Assembly (NCBI GenBank): GCA_014885115.2
Contig: WKLE02004815.1
Coordinates: forward strand, 1 to 10,085
Direction of reading: 5' to 3'
Length of the DNA stretch: 10,085 nucleotides
DNA from: Asterionellopsis glacialis
Lineage: Eukaryota > Bacillariophyta > Plagiogrammaphyceae > Rhaphoneidales > Asterionellopsidaceae
Within the stretch, counting starts at the first letter, position 1. Each line of letters opens with the position of its first letter. The translations under genes and the position numbers were made by a program. The notes below the pieces were generated by a model. That model was not told where the DNA came from. It did no database searches and worked only from the letters and a program-made list of their open reading frames with translations. This document shows, in pieces, positions 1 to 7,765 of this stretch.

Positions 1-75
1 CATGACTTTGGATGTCACCAGGCCGATTATTTTAGTAGCGTTAGGTAGTTTAATAACGGTTTAGAGTTTATTTAA
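1..75. other. Unassigned sequence beyond the retroelement breakpoint
   Basis: This short stretch lies just downstream (minus strand) of the last recognisable retroelement codon. Translating on past the stop at 76-78 meets another stop after four codons, and the residues after that do not resemble the start of a Ty3/gypsy reverse transcriptase. I read it as unrelated flank or heavily decayed sequence. The window edge prevents a decision. Confidence 0.4.
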
Positions 76-750
76 TCACAAATGATATGGTTCCGCGTCA
101 GCTTCTATTTCAAGTCTGACAGGTTTTATCTTAAGTGTGCCGAGCCCGTCCTTAAAGGTTTGTGGGTATTTTTGTAGGCACTTAAGCATAACTTTTTGCT
201 CATTATAAGTAAGGTGTTTCCAGTTACAGGCTGCCTCGCCTAAATCAACTTTTTCATAATTAGCATCTAATATGGATGATTGCCATAGTTCCGCTTCCCT
301 GAGGCCAGGTGGCTGGACGGCCATGTGATAGATTGCTTCCACGCGTTTTGGATCTGAAACCTCACCATGGTATTTCATGGGTAATTCATACCCTTCCCAG
401 TGGATAGTTTTTGTGCTAAAATGAATCTCAAGGCCCATGGCCTGCATTAGATTGGTTCCAATGATCATGTTGTACTGCGCATTTGTTTGGTTTGTGACTA
501 TTGAACTCCAGTTCTTGTGTAAAATTTATTTGCCTTTTCCACTTAGTGATAAAGTTACCTCCCATAGCGTTTTACTGTGTAGATTTAGGGTTCTTGTAAG
601 AACTGGCCTTCCCCGTTCCACGAAATCTTTAAGGATGATTGTTGTGGTAGTACCGGTGTCAAGTAGGATCCATATAGGAACAAGCTTGGCATCTCAGTTT
701 ATTATTTTGCCTACTACTTCAGTAGTGCGATGCGTAGATTTTGCTTTTTT
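76..750 (-). pseudogene. Ty3/gypsy-like protease and start of reverse transcriptase, decayed
   Basis: This is the Pro-RT linker part of a Ty3/gypsy-type Pol. The minus frame reads from about 750 down to the stop TGA at 76-78. It contains the retropepsin active-site triplet Asp-Thr-Gly (652-660) in the context LLDTGTTTTI. The typical protease C-terminus follows (IIGTNLMQAMGLEIHF, from 468), where the usual IIGxDLL has Asn in place of Asp. The linker before RT ends in AEPYHL, the phrase that normally precedes the RT palm. In-frame stops lie at 694-696 (TGA) and 526-528 (TAA), and RT itself is missing, so the gene is dead and truncated. The retropepsin would cut the Gag-Pol polyprotein inside the virus-like particle. 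Assignment to Ty3/gypsy rather than Ty1/copia rests on protease followed directly by RT with no integrase between. Confidence 0.8.
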
Positions 751-1457
751 GCTTTTCTCTGACTGCGCAGCATGTTGTAAGAAGTAGGCATAAAGTAATT
801 GTCTAAAACTTCACTACTATGTTTACGTTTAATTTTACTATGTTGCGTAAAGTACAAACTAGGTTCGTCATCAGAGGAAGCATCCGATTTGTACTGCACT
901 TTACGTTTCTTTTCCTGCTTATCTTTTGATACTTTGAGCGAACTAATCATGGTGTTTACCTGCTCCTGTATATACGTCTTGGATTTAATCAAATCCTTTT
1001 TTTGGACTTGTCCACAGTACATTTGCTGGTGTTATGGTTGTTCATACGACAGTTGCTACACCACTTACGAGTGCTTGTCATCGCTGCCATTGTTATTGCA
1101 AACAGAATTTTTTTCTGTTTGTTCACACTTGCAATTTTTCTTGCATTCTTTAGGTGGTTTGGACTTAGCAAGTTTTGCTGCTTGAAACAGCTGCCTTGCT
1201 CTACCCTTCAAAAGGGTGAGGGCCATGGAGGTCTTGAAGGATGCTTTGGTGAGGGGATAATCTCTCTTAACCTCAGCAAACTCAATCCTCCACTGGATCC
1301 ACTCTTCAGCAGATCCATCCTCAAATTGTTTGACTCTCTTCTCAATTGTTTCTGAGTCAGAGCCTTCATCAGATGGATCAATTCTCACCTTGATGGTCTT
1401 GTAGGAATCTTTGTCATCATCTTTGAAAGTTAAAATCCTCTGAAAGAGGGAGTAACG
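714..1457 (-). pseudogene. Ty3/gypsy-like Gag with CCHC zinc knuckle, frameshifted
   Basis: This is the structural Gag protein of the same retroelement, which packages its RNA. The frame is open from 1457 and has no ATG; the first conventional alternative start is GTG at 1388. The capsid-like part carries FEDGSAEEWIQWRIEF and ALTLLKGRARQLFQ, typical of Gag from this group. A stop at 1065-1067 interrupts it. The zinc knuckle C-x2-C-x4-H-x4-C lies in another frame (1019-1060, CSNCRMNNHNTSKC). After a run of seven T on the plus strand (997-1003), the first frame resumes and continues to TAG at 714-716, with a Lys-rich, acidic tail. Two single-base shifts that cancel each other therefore flank the knuckle. 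The true start is not found: the segment before 1437 has a pyrimidine tract ending in CAG, which could be a splice acceptor or just decay. Confidence 0.78.
744..750 (-). promoter_or_regulatory. Possible -1 ribosomal frameshift site, Gag to Pro
   Basis: On the minus strand the heptamer A_AAA_AAG sits in the Gag frame (codons GCA AAA AAG). A slip of one base back leads directly into the protease frame (AAA AAA GCA AAA TCT), ten Gag codons before the Gag stop at 714-716. The form X_XXY_YYZ and the frame phase match the classic rule. I did not establish a downstream stem-loop or pseudoknot, and the region is A-rich, so chance is possible. Confidence 0.5.
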
Positions 1458-1460
1458 TTA

Positions 1461-1665
1461 CTATGTCCTATGCCACTAGTGTCAATGGTGGCACAACACA
1501 ACAATCAGACAATCAACACACAAAAGAAAAGAAGACTTTTATTTGGTGATGAAAATTATGAGCTTAGTTTAATCAGGAGAATATCCGGCAATCTAGTAAG
1601 TAGTAAGAATCAGGAATTTTAGTAAATGGTAATTTCTTACCCTAAAAAAAATTGAAATCTTACAT
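1461..1665. other. Noncoding gap between retroelement and C48 gene
   Basis: I see no supported gene here. It holds a 6-bp stem hairpin (TGCCAC 1471-1476, GTGGCA 1488-1493) and an A-rich tract around 1494-1540. This should be the upstream (LTR / leader) side of the minus-strand gag, but no clear primer binding site or LTR end was recognised. A 12-bp palindrome AGTAACGTTACT (1450-1461) overlaps its left edge. Confidence 0.5.
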
Positions 1666-2047
1666 TTGCTAAGAAACCAAATCTGCGCCAATGACAGAGA
1701 AATATTAGATATGTTACTCAAATCATACTCCACCCAGACTACAGCTTCCATTCCTAACTGGTTGAGTACATGGCAACCAGTTATTTTAAGCAGTATCAAC
1801 AAAGCAACATTGAAAAAAAATAACAATGTGAGATCCGTTAAACATTATTGCACTAGTGATAATAATTAATAGGTGGAACACTAGTGTTCCATCTTAACTT
1901 CCTAAAATAGGGGCCTTGTCCCCCTTTTTAGCCACCACAAAATAAACTCCAAGCATTTGGGACTGTGGGTAGAGTTCATCCTGTATTACTGGATACATTG
2001 GATAGACAGCTGCAGCAGTATAAAATAATGTTTTAGCTTTTTTTTAA
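1666..2047 (+). pseudogene. Possible N-terminal part of the C48 protease-like gene
   Basis: Two fragments lie upstream of the firm C48 motif in other frames. The first, 1666-1869, contains SIPNWLSTWQPVILSSINKA. The second, 1959-2036, reads FGTVGRVHPVLLDTLDRQL, where LLDTL could be the strand that bears the catalytic Asp of a C48 fold. The second fragment would join the main frame through the long A run at 2046-2055. No catalytic His-Trp motif was found between them. The order and spacing fit a decayed protease domain, but neither fragment is diagnostic alone. Confidence 0.3.
1874..1891. repeat. Perfect 18-bp palindrome
   Basis: TGGAACACTAGTGTTCCA equals its own reverse complement. Its core CACTAGTG also occurs at 1851-1858 and 1474-1481. 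It could be a protein binding site or part of an element's subterminal repeats. No function is evident. Confidence 0.6.
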
Positions 2048-2825
2048 AAAAAAAACAATGCAACTTTGGATGCTCAAAAGGAACTTGAGCAGTTTTTAAG
2101 AACAACTTTTGCTGTACAAGAAATAAAACACATTTTTAAGATTAAGAAAGGAGAAAGCCTTTTTCAATGTGATGGTCATTCTTGTGGTTTACTGCAATGT
2201 ATAATGATGGAGAGGATCACACTTGGCCAGCAAGATTGGTTGAAAGGAAGCATCAATGAGCATGATCTCAACATACACTGTTTACAGGTTGCTAGGGGAA
2301 TTATGAACATTCAGGGTGCCTATTCAAGCTTAATATATAAAACAGAAGAAACAGATGATGGTGATATGTACATTAATGCAACAGATTATACCCAAAAAGA
2401 TTATTAAGATAAGGAACTTTCTTAAGTTGGACACAGTGCTGAAACACTACCTTGAGCTGATGAACAAAATGATAAAGACTCAGCTATCAAACCTGTTACT
2501 TCAGATGTGGATGCTGTTGATCCACTATCACAAGCTTATGATCTTACCCCTTCAGAAGGGGATTCTATAAGTTGACCAAAACCACACAAAGATCAATCTA
2601 TCAAACTGGCTACTTCAGATGAGGATAATGATGATTCATCTTCCCAAACTCAAGATGAACAAAATGTTGAGGACCTGTCAATTAATCCTACAAATGCACA
2701 TGCCATTCTAGAACAATTACAAGAAACTGACCTTGGGTCTACACTGGAAGATAATTTTGACAAAATGAAGGATGTCGAAATCCTATTTTCAGAGGAAACA
2801 TTGCAGATCTTACTGGCATTACAAC
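2048..2825 (+). pseudogene. C48 (Ulp1-like) cysteine protease gene, left part, decayed and interrupted
   Basis: One reading frame runs through this stretch with stops at 2405 (TAA), 2423 (TAA), 2453 (TGA) and 2573 (TGA). The segment 2165-2188 gives Gln-Cys-Asp-Gly-His-Ser-Cys-Gly, which matches the C48/Ulp1 signature Q-x-[ND]-G-x-[DS]-C-G. The nucleophile Cys would be at 2183-2185 and the oxyanion Gln at 2165-2167. In Ulp1 proteins this domain cleaves SUMO or ubiquitin-like tags, but many transposons (Mutator- and CACTA-type) also carry such proteases with unknown substrates. After the motif comes an acidic, Ser/Asp/Gln-rich tail in which a phrase is repeated in diverged form (DEQNDKDSAIKPVTSD and DQSIKLATSDEDND). 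The usual eukaryotic ATG is not present in frame; the upstream part may be fragmentary. The gene is cut at 2826 by the mariner-like element and continues at 5692. Confidence 0.62.
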
Positions 2826-2827
2826 TA
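2826..2827. repeat. TA target-site duplication, left copy
   Basis: TA immediately precedes the first base of the left TIR. Tc1/mariner elements insert at TA and duplicate it; the matching copy is at 5691-5692. Confidence 0.85.
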
Positions 2828-2907
2828 CTTCCTCCGTTAATCGATAATTTTCCATGGAGTTATTACTAGCTTTGTGAATATTGTGTAGAGCCTAGTACAT
2901 ACTGTAC
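2828..2907 (+). repeat. Left terminal inverted repeat of the mariner-like element
   Basis: Eighty bases match the reverse complement of 5611-5690 with six mismatches (about 92% identity), at repeat positions 16, 28, 30, 53, 66 and 75. The transposase would bind here. Just inside, a 13-base motif ACATACTGTACGG (2897-2909) recurs inverted at 5575-5587 with one mismatch, so subterminal binding sites are possible. Confidence 0.92.
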
Positions 2908-3081
2908 GGTACGGTACATAACCAAATAGAATCCTTTTTGCCCAGGCAGGCTCCATCCAAAATATTTCAATTTTTTTTGTTTTGACACAACACAACAAAG
3001 TTGTCAGCAGTGGCAATGGCAATGGAATTGATCTCTCCTCTTTGTTGATTGTTGTTCCATTCCATTGAAGAAATATGAATC
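2908..3081 (+). other. 5' noncoding part of the mariner-like element
   Basis: It lies between the left TIR and the first transposase ATG. It starts with a short GGTAC tandem and continues as AT-rich sequence. It presumably held the transposase promoter, but no specific box can be supported. Confidence 0.5.
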
Positions 3082-5385
3082 ATGCCCCCACAAAACAGTG
3101 GCAATAGTGTTGCAGTGCTAAACCCTCTGATTCATTTAGTGCAAGCACTGGTTGAGGTTGATCCTGAACATTGAAATGGAAGGACTGACAGCAATGGAGG
3201 GAAAGCTTGGATGCAGAGCTTCAACCATGAGAATGGTAGGGGAACCATTTTGTACATTATTGATGGGCGCATGTCTTTGGATATTGAGCCTGGAAGGCTC
3301 CATCAAGCAAGTTTGACAACTTTTGCAAGGAGAAACAGAAGAAACAACAAAAGTGATGGAAGCAGACCATCCATTTTGACACCAGCACACCATGACAATC
3401 ATCTGAAGAGTCAAAGCAACAACAACAATACCAACCCTTGCAGCACACAGCAGTTTGGTATTGTAAATGTCTTTGCCAAGTCAAGGCATTGGGATAACTC
3501 AAGAAACAGCCAACAAAAACATCCATTTTTTTGGCTTTGTTTGCAAGAGGCACAGGTTGCTAATCAACCAGAACCCAAGCAGAACTCCCACTTCAATACA
3601 CCAGAGAGGGAGTTCATGGTACAAGCAAGGGCAATACTCAACTCAGTTTCAGAGGACAGGTGACCAAAAAGAAGTAGGCCAAATTTGGATCTTGCATTTG
3701 CTTTTGGAAAAAAAAACAGAAAATGATTTGGAATATTTACAAAAGAGTGCTTGAGCACAACAATAATCCCAAACGTCAACAAAGGAGTGATGCAGGGATC
3801 ACCATATTTGATACAGTAAAAAAACAGGAAGCAGTTTTCACTCTGTTGCATTATTATAAAAAGTGGAAATGATTGAATCACCCTGGTGAAATTTTTGATG
3901 ACAAAGAGTTGGCAACCGAGCTTTTTTGGTTGCCAGTTCAAGAACAGAGGCAATTTGAAGAAGGTTCCCAGTCATTCCTGGAACAATCTCCCTATCTTTC
4001 TTCAGAAATAGGAAAGTTCCTAAGGAAAACTGAAGGGCAAATCACATGGTAACAGCTGGCAATACAAGTTGCAGGAGGAAAGGATTCAGCAAAACCAATC
4101 TGCTTTGTAACAATCAAGAATTACATGATGAAGTTGCCTGACTCCAGGTACACTTCAATACGAATCTTCCCAATGCTGATGCAAGAAAACAAAAAGATTA
4201 GGTTAGATTGGTTAATCAATTGGCATCTTTTCTGGAATGGAGCAAAGTTGGTAGCTCAAAAAGTGCAGGTGGATATTTTTCAAGCTGATGAGAAATGGTT
4301 CTATGCTTTGGTTGTTCAAAAACACAACAAACTGGTACCTCATTTTGGATGTGTGCCAACTAAACATTTGGTCCATCACAAAAACATTTTGGTAAGGTGA
4401 TGTGTTTGTTGACAATGGTCTTTGCTCCATTCGACAATAACTTTTCAAAAGGTGGGATTGCTTATAAAGTTGACTGCATACGGATTGGTGGGATAGTTCC
4501 AGCTAAAAAGGATTCATATTGTCACGTCTACAAGGGAGACGGCACATACCATTACCCAAAAGAACCTGACAATATTCTTAGGCGCGAAGGGGAGTTGCAT
4601 TGGGAAAATTGGGAGAACCGAGATAGCTGTGAAGGAACCAAAAAAAATCTGAAGTGGTCGCTGCTGAAGTACAAAAAGGAAGTGTTGCAAGACAAATTGG
4701 AGCAACTCAAGTTACAAATAACACAACAAACTTGAAAGATTGTTGTTTTAAGAGGGCAGACATATAATGCCACCCCTCACCAAGATTAAAAAACTGAAAG
4801 AGTTTCAAAATACAAAGTGGCCGCTTTTCAAATATCTGCTTCCCAATTCACCTTTGACAAACGTATCTGATGCAACAGTGTTTTGGGCAATGGCAAAGAG
4901 GGTCACAGAGAATCAAGGGCTTTTCAATCACGGGTGTTATCTACAAGGGGAGGATCTTTGGAATGCAATTTGAGATGTTTATAATGCATTCCCTGCAGAA
5001 ACTTTGGCAAGGTCATACATTCATCAGTCTCAAATGGTGAATGCAATTTTTCATTGCAAAGGTGGTGATGAATTTGCCAAGGAGTCAGGTGCACTTCATT
5101 GTGGTGTTAAAAGGGCGTGTACACTGTTTTATTCAAATGATGATGGTGGAGAAGGAGGAGCAATTGGATCACCAGTTGGAGTTGAAATGATTGAGATGGA
5201 AGAAGAGGTGGATTTTAGACAGCTGAGATATCCATCCCCTGATGTCTCTGCTTATGAGCTGGAATTTTATTGTTGACAATATGGAGGTGGAATGTAACAA
5301 ATTTGAAAAGTATTCAACATCATTGTCATGGCTTCAGATGCTAGAAGCTGGCAAAAATGATGACAAAAATGATGAAAATTTATGA
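3082..5385 (+). pseudogene. Mariner-like DDE transposase, multiply frameshifted
   Basis: The enzyme would cut and rejoin the element ends. Translation can be followed from ATG 3082 (MPPQNSGNSVAVLN) to TGA 5383-5385 in five frame segments, switching near 3665-3720, 4378-4390, 4787 and about 5260. That is about 768 codons, long for mariner because of an N-terminal Asn/Gln/Ser-rich part of about 200 residues. Internal stops are at 3172, 3661, 3870, 4733, 4971 (all TGA) and 4050 (TAA). Motifs in order: a helix-turn-helix-like FAFGKKNRK then IWNIYKRVLE (about 3700-3755); GKDSAKPICFVTIKNYMMKL; QADEKWFY (first catalytic Asp, about 4290); FSKGGIAYKVDCIRIG; TYNATPHQD (4760-4786), where the second Asp of the usual DNAxPH is Tyr (TAT at 4763-4765); then LPNSPLTNVSDATVF with the third Asp. 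About 34 residues separate the last two, as in DD34D mariners. A conserved C-terminal part (TLARSYIHQSQMVNAIF) follows. Confidence 0.85.
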
Positions 5386-5610
5386 TGTTCTTTCAGAAAC
5401 AAAAATGGCAACAATGCTGTACAATTTATATTAATTTTAGGTAGTTGTATTAGTAATGCTTGATTAGGGAGACACTATAATATTATTTTTGTTGTTCTTG
5501 TTGATTGTAGACTTGTTTGCTTGTTCGGTCAGGTTCTTCAAGTTCTAGACAGAAATGAAAGAAATTGTGAAGAGCCATACAGTATGTCAGTAATTGGTTC
5601 AGCACATTCT
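5386..5610 (+). other. 3' noncoding part of the mariner-like element
   Basis: AT-rich sequence lies between the transposase stop and the right TIR. It contains an inverted copy of the subterminal motif (5575-5587). No further gene is seen. Confidence 0.5.
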
Positions 5611-5690
5611 GTACATTATGTACTGGGCTCTACACAAGATTCACAAAGCTAGTAATAACTACGTGGAAAATTATTGATTAACGGAGGAAG
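5611..5690 (-). repeat. Right terminal inverted repeat of the mariner-like element
   Basis: This is the inverted partner of 2828-2907. Two of the six differences are CpG versus TpG/CpA: left CG at 2842-2843 faces TG at 5675-5676, and right CG at 5662-5663 faces TG at 2855-2856. The repeat ends directly at the TA target duplication. Confidence 0.92.
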
Positions 5691-5692
5691 TA
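5691..5692. repeat. TA target-site duplication, right copy
   Basis: TA follows the last base of the right TIR and matches the copy at 2826-2827. Confidence 0.85.
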
Positions 5693-5817
5693 TTGTGGAA
5701 GACAGGGAGAAATTTCTTTTGGAAAATACTAATGATAGTAAATCAAAACCTGCAAGGAGAACACCTGCACATGTGAAAAAATATATAGGATTACAATTGA
5801 TGGAAAGGAAAGACTAG
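5692..5817 (+). pseudogene. C48 protease-like gene, right part after the mariner insertion
   Basis: From ATT at 5692-5694 a frame stays open for 41 codons and ends at TAG 5815-5817. It begins IVEDREKFLLENTNDS and ends GLQLMERKD, charged in the same way as the tail before the insertion. If the element and one TA are removed, it joins the left frame that ends ADLTGITT (2803-2826). That left frame differs by one shift from the main C48 frame, so a further indel near 2795-2805 must be assumed. I read this piece as the C-terminus of the interrupted gene. The basis is frame continuity, not a recognised domain. Confidence 0.55.
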
Positions 5818-5899
5818 TATACTTTGTGATAAGAAAATTCAATGTTGTATTTTATGACATCATCTGATAGGACAACATCTAGTTTGCATTTTGTACCAA

Positions 5900-7765
5900 T
5901 TAATGTATTGATAAAATTGTTTTTCCAATGAAATTAATTTCATTTGCATCCACATAGTGCTTTGACAAATCAATCAGGAATCTGTGATAATATTGCATAG
6001 CTGTTTGTTCAGCAAAGACATCAATCAGGAATCTGTGATAATATTGCATAGCTGTTTGTTCAGCAAAGACATCAGCTTGTTTTTCTGTTTTATGGGCTAG
6101 ATTTTTGGTATTGTCAATGTGAAGGTTCTCATTATATGCACTGTTGATATTTTGGGGACTACCAAACCTCAGTACATAATCCGTTATATGGCGTGTTTGA
6201 TGGAAATTAGTAGTCTTCAAACCCAGGTCCTCTGTTTGTTGCACCGTCTTCTTGTAGTTCTTCATCAGAGCAACAAAAGTATCTCTGTAACCTGTAATGG
6301 TTGTCAGATCCTTTTTACCATCTTTCATCTAAGCATTAAATGCTAACAGCTGCTCAGATTGGTGGATACAATCAGTAATTTCATCATGTTTCTCGTTGCT
6401 GAGGTGATTACATACACAAGCATCAGACCAGCATATTCCCAAGCTTTGATGTTTTTGTTAGACAATGATGTGAATCCTTTGTTAAAAGTCACTTTGGGAA
6501 TATCACAATCATTCTGATGTTGGAAGGCCATGGAAACTAATCCAAGAATACTATCAAACATCTTTACATTTCCTAGAACTTTTTCATGGAAATGCAGAAT
6601 AGCCAATTTGTCAAGACCAAGGTTTTTCCAATGCAATATCTCTGAAGGACTCACACACCTGGAACATAAGTCATCTGCACCCTTGCAGTCAATCTCATGT
6701 TCTTATTAATATGTTATCCAATAACAAGATCACACAAAATGCTACCATCCTTTTGAGCTTTAATGAGATCTTTCAAAATTAGACATTAACCATGGTGAAA
6801 ATTTTGGTTATTAAGACCTTTCAGATCATCAGCTTTTTCACCATGACCTTTGATATTGTCATCTGGATTTTTATATAACCCAAACGCCACCAGGCATAGG
6901 ACTTCTTTATAGTTTCCATATTAAAAATGGAAAGGGAGAACATAAGTGGTTCTAACTTGGCATTGGTAAAATTGCCCAAATCATTGGGTTGTTGGCATGT
7001 TTCCTTGATAGAATCACAACAAACAGTACCAGTATGTAACTCATCCAAAATATTTGATTCAAGGGCATATCTTTCTTGAAACTTAAGTTTTCAGGCTGCA
7101 TGAGACACTTAACATGGCTTCAAAATTAAACACAGGTAAACGCTCTTGTCCCTGACCCTCTAGTTGGTAGGGCAATGATCTAGGCTTCATTGGAGCAGTT
7201 TTAGAAAGTGTTCTGAAGTCCTTTAGAATTTTCTCTCTAGAAGGAACATGGCAATCAAAAAGCACATTATGTAAAGCAGCATCTTCTGCCTATTTGATAA
7301 TATTGTCAAGGAACATCCAGTTACCATAAGTTTGTGCAGAAAGTTGATGCATGACCTTGTTTCATTGGTGAACAGATTTGATATTTTTGCTCTCTTCAAC
7401 AAAATTTCTGGACCAAGAATATTCTAGGAAGGTTCTGGTAATGCGTCAATTTCATTGTTAGATTGAAAATCAGTATCATTCACTTGTGTTTCTGCAGTTT
7501 GTAGTCATCAAGACTTACTTCATAATTGTCAGAAATAAATTTATAAGGGATGGCCCCCTTGATTTGGTAGTCAGATGAATGATTGGTACCATTTCCACCA
7601 GTAGGAAACTGCTGATTATATGTAGGTTGATTGGTGTTGACACAACATTAGTCCACAAAATAACAAAATTCACTACTGAGCAAATGAAGGTTGAATGAAT
7701 GCTGTGAATAAAACGTATCATCACAACCAGGAAAGACTAACTGCATTCATCATCTAACACTGTGT
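5900..7765 (-). pseudogene. Large transposase-like gene, possibly CACTA/Plavaka type, decayed
   Basis: Fragments in all three minus frames read in order as one protein. N to C: YQIKGAIPYKFISDNYEVSL (about 7525-7590); YGNWMFLDNIIK then a TAG (7290-7292) and AEDAALHNVLFDCHVPSREK; PYQLEGQGQERLPVFNFEAM; AKLEPLMFSLSIFN and YAWWRLGYI; DCKGADDLCSRCVSPSEIL with a CxxC pair (6655-6666); VTFNKGFTSLSNKNIKAWEY; and FHQTRHITDYVLRFGSPQNI with NENLH. A TAG at 6329-6331 splits the last part; at both TAG sites Trp would fit. The pattern (SRxK, LFSLSFFN-AWRxLGYI, FHxxxH-x-DYxLxFGSP-N) resembles a family of long transposase-like proteins common in protist genomes, similar in plan to Plavaka/CACTA transposases. 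I cannot assign the catalytic residues. The 3' end is near 5902. It is convergent with the C48 gene, with only about 80 bp between their stops. Confidence 0.6.
5969..6074. repeat. 51-bp tandem duplication inside the minus-strand gene
   Basis: The unit 5969-6019 is repeated without a mismatch at 6020-6070, with four more matching bases after it. Because 51 is a multiple of three, the minus-strand protein repeats the 17-residue unit DVFAEQTAMQYYHRFLI. Perfect identity in an otherwise decayed gene suggests a recent slip or unequal exchange, or an assembly artefact. Confidence 0.95.

Larger units (their letters stand above)
2828..5690 (+). mobile_element. Tc1/mariner-type DNA transposon with Stowaway-like ends, inactive
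   Basis: The element is 2863 bp long. It is bounded by 80-bp terminal inverted repeats that start CTTCCTCCGTTAATC and by TA on both sides. Plant Stowaway and mariner-like elements share ends close to CTCCCTCCGT with TA target sites, so the resemblance is strong. It encodes one plus-strand transposase pseudogene (3082-5385) with a DEKWF first-Asp motif. It sits inside the C48-like gene: removing the element and one TA restores a continuous reading frame across the join. Many stops, at least four frame changes and loss of the middle catalytic Asp show that it cannot make its own transposase. Its TIRs may still be recognised by a related active enzyme. Confidence 0.9.

Noticed and set aside
437..1355. 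Plus-strand open frames over the retroelement
   Set aside because: They are antisense shadows of Gag and protease, rich in Cys/Phe/Leu without any motif.
1437..1457. Intron acceptor before gag
   Set aside because: The pyrimidine tract plus CAG is suggestive, but no donor or spliced exon could be supported, and the area is decayed.
3136..3953. Minus-strand open frames inside the mariner element
   Set aside because: They lie opposite the transposase, whose motifs and order are clear on the plus strand; their own translations have no recognisable domain.
4390..4400. Intron donor GTAAGG in the transposase
   Set aside because: The protein alignment continues at once in another frame, so a small indel explains the break better than an intron.
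5969..6074. CRISPR-like repeat
   Set aside because: It has only two directly adjacent units with no spacers, inside a eukaryotic-type coding remnant.
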